Shown here: one piece after another, positions 62,684 through 64,000 of the stretch
Position numbering within the stretch: position 1 is the first letter of the stretch
How the letters are laid out: every line of letters begins with the position of its first letter
DNA from: Streptomyces sp. SID12488
Lineage (GTDB): Bacteria > Actinomycetota > Actinomycetes > Streptomycetales > Streptomycetaceae
Assembly (NCBI RefSeq): GCF_010548275.1
Contig: NZ_JAAGLT010000001.1
Span: 682,001 to 746,000 of the forward strand
Direction of reading: 5' to 3'
Length of the DNA: 64,000 nt
The notes under the pieces: model-generated
What the model saw: the letters and a program-made list of their open reading frames with translations, nothing else
Databases searched by the model: none
Told to the model about the DNA's origin: nothing
Translations under genes and position numbers: made by a program

Positions 62684-64000
62684 ATGAACACAGCGGACCT
62701 TGGGCTGCCGGTGGACGTTCCCTCTACGGCACTCTTCACGGATCACTACGAGCTGACGATGCTCCAGGCAGCCCTGAAGGCGGGCACCGCCGACCGGCGG
62801 TCGGTCTTCGAGGCCTTCACCCGGCGGCTGCCGGAGGGCCGGCGCTACGGCGTCGTCGCGGGCACCGGGCGGGTGCTCGACGCGGTGGAGAACTTCCGGT
62901 TCGACGCCGCCGTCCTCGACTTCCTGCGCGAGCGCCGGATCGTCGACGAGGAGACCCTGGAGTGGCTGGCCACGTACCGGTTCGGCGGGGACATCTGGGG
63001 CTATCCCGAGGGCGAGGTCTATTTCCCGGGCTCGCCGATTCTCCGGGTCGAGGGGTCCTTCGCGGAGTGCGTGCTGCTCGAGACGGTGATCCTCTCCATC
63101 CTCAACCACGACTCGGCGATCGCGGCGGCGGCGTCCCGGATGGCCTCGGCCGCCGGGGAGCGCCCCCTGATCGAGATGGGCGCCCGGCGCACCCACGAGC
63201 TGGCCGCCGTGGCCGCCTCCCGCGCCGCGTACATCGGCGGCTTCGCGACCACGTCCGACCTGGCCGCCGGTTTCCGCTACGACATCCCGACCGTCGGGAC
63301 GAGCGCCCACGCGTTCACCCTGCTCCACGACAGCGAGCGGGAAGCCTTCCAGGCCCAGGTGGACTCGCTGGGCCGGAACACGACGCTGCTGGTGGACACG
63401 TACGACGTCACCGAGGCGGTACAGGTGGCGGTGGAGGTCGCCGGGCCCGAGCTGGGCGCGGTGCGCATCGACTCCGGGGATCTGCTCCTGGTCGCGCACC
63501 GGGTGCGGCAGCAGCTGGACGAGCTGGGGGCCACGCGGACTCGGATCATCGTGACCTCGGACCTCGACGAGTACGCGATCGCCTCACTGGCGGCGGCGCC
63601 CGTGGACGCGTACGGGGTCGGCACCCAGCTGGTGACGGGTTCCGGCCACCCGACATGCTCGATGGTCTACAAGTTGGTGGCCCGCGCCGAGTCTGCCGAC
63701 CCGAAGGCTCCGCTCGTACCCGTGGCGAAGAAGTCGAGCGGCGGCAAGACGTCGATCGGGGGTCGGAAGTGGGCGGCGCGGCGGCTCGACCGGGACGGGA
63801 TCGCCGAGGCCGAGGTGATCGGTACGGGACCGGTGCCCGTCGAGCTGGCCGACCGGCAGCTGCTGGTCGAGCTGGTCAAGGGCGGTCGGGTCGTCGCCCG
63901 CGAGCCGCTGGACGTCGTTCGGGACCGGCATGCCGCCGCGCGCGCCAACCTGCCGCTGTCGGCGACGCAGCTGTCGCGCGGGGAGGCCGTCATTCCGACG
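62684..64000 (+). CDS. pncB: Nicotinate phosphoribosyltransferase, 3'-truncated by window edge
   Basis: A 439-residue partial enzyme: [63 protein letters not shown] with the phospho-His, and [12 protein letters not shown]. It converts nicotinate to nicotinate mononucleotide for NAD synthesis. ATG 62684 is used; in-frame ATG 62663 is possible. The frame is open to the right edge, with only a short C-terminal part missing. Confidence 0.97.
   Translation, partial: MNTADLGLPVDVPSTALFTDHYELTMLQAALKAGTADRRSVFEAFTRRLPEGRRYGVVAGTGRVLDAVENFRFDAAVLDFLRERRIVDEETLEWLATYRFGGDIWGYPEGEVYFPGSPILRVEGSFAECVLLETVILSILNHDSAIAAAASRMASAAGERPLIEMGARRTHELAAVAASRAAYIGGFATTSDLAAGFRYDIPTVGTSAHAFTLLHDSEREAFQAQVDSLGRNTTLLVDTYDVTEAVQVAVEVAGPELGAVRIDSGDLLLVAHRVRQQLDELGATRTRIIVTSDLDEYAIASLAAAPVDAYGVGTQLVTGSGHPTCSMVYKLVARAESADPKAPLVPVAKKSSGGKTSIGGRKWAARRLDRDGIAEAEVIGTGPVPVELADRQLLVELVKGGRVVAREPLDVVRDRHAAARANLPLSATQLSRGEAVIPT

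Overview
The window reads as a stretch of Streptomyces chromosome. Base composition is very GC-rich with strong third-position G/C, starts are ATG or GTG preceded by AGGAG-type sites, and the gene families are typical of the genus: class E sortase, DUF397/DUF5753 regulators, DasR boxes beside a GlcNAc phosphotransferase system, a CysO/Mec/CysM cysteine pathway, and the familiar Streptomyces intergenic GC-rich repeat.

Region by region. 1-3.9 kb: a ROK repressor (cut by the window edge) divergent from an oxidoreductase operon, with a perfect 27-bp palindrome between them. 4-12.3 kb: a stand-alone condensation-domain protein, a fumarylacetoacetase-family hydrolase, a YidC-type insertase, a class E sortase, a secreted GH30-type glycosidase, a SEC-C protein and a VOC protein with a possible leaderless mini-ORF ahead of it. 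12.4-16.6 kb: a SWIM-domain protein coupled to a DUF6493 protein. 16.7-22.2 kb is accessory: a truncated serine-hydrolase remnant marks a junction, followed by a thiolase-fold enzyme that lacks two canonical catalytic residues, a glutamine-hydrolysing asparagine synthase homologue, an SDR gene broken by a stop codon in its cofactor motif, and a heme-oxygenase-like diiron protein. 22.4-23.7 kb: a secreted serine hydrolase.

23.9-29.2 kb looks like a defence island in visibly AT-richer DNA: an SRA-like/PD-(D/E)XK protein, a DUF6602 nuclease-like protein, and a 1053-residue PLD-helicase-DUF3427 protein. It is followed by an anti-sigma-like kinase, XRE, DUF397 set and a second DUF5753 protein without a helix-turn-helix. 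32.5-35.6 kb holds small enzymes and unknown proteins. 35.6-41.1 kb is a decayed, rearranged segment: an IS701-type transposase remnant, a TetR/SDR/ene-reductase/SnoaL module with two matching operators, and two pseudogenes.

From 41 kb to the end the content is core-like: DUF445, a GDSL hydrolase, DUF1707, an ABC-2 exporter, a class A penicillin-binding protein, a GroES paralogue, DUF3618, Bcp, an HNH endonuclease beside tRNA-Leu(UAG), RdgB, RNase PH, the GlcNAc PTS genes with DasR boxes, a metallo-beta-lactamase-fold protein, a membrane-anchored MazF-like protein, the cysM-cysO-leader-mec cysteine locus, DUF2017, ClpS and nicotinate phosphoribosyltransferase, cut by the right edge.
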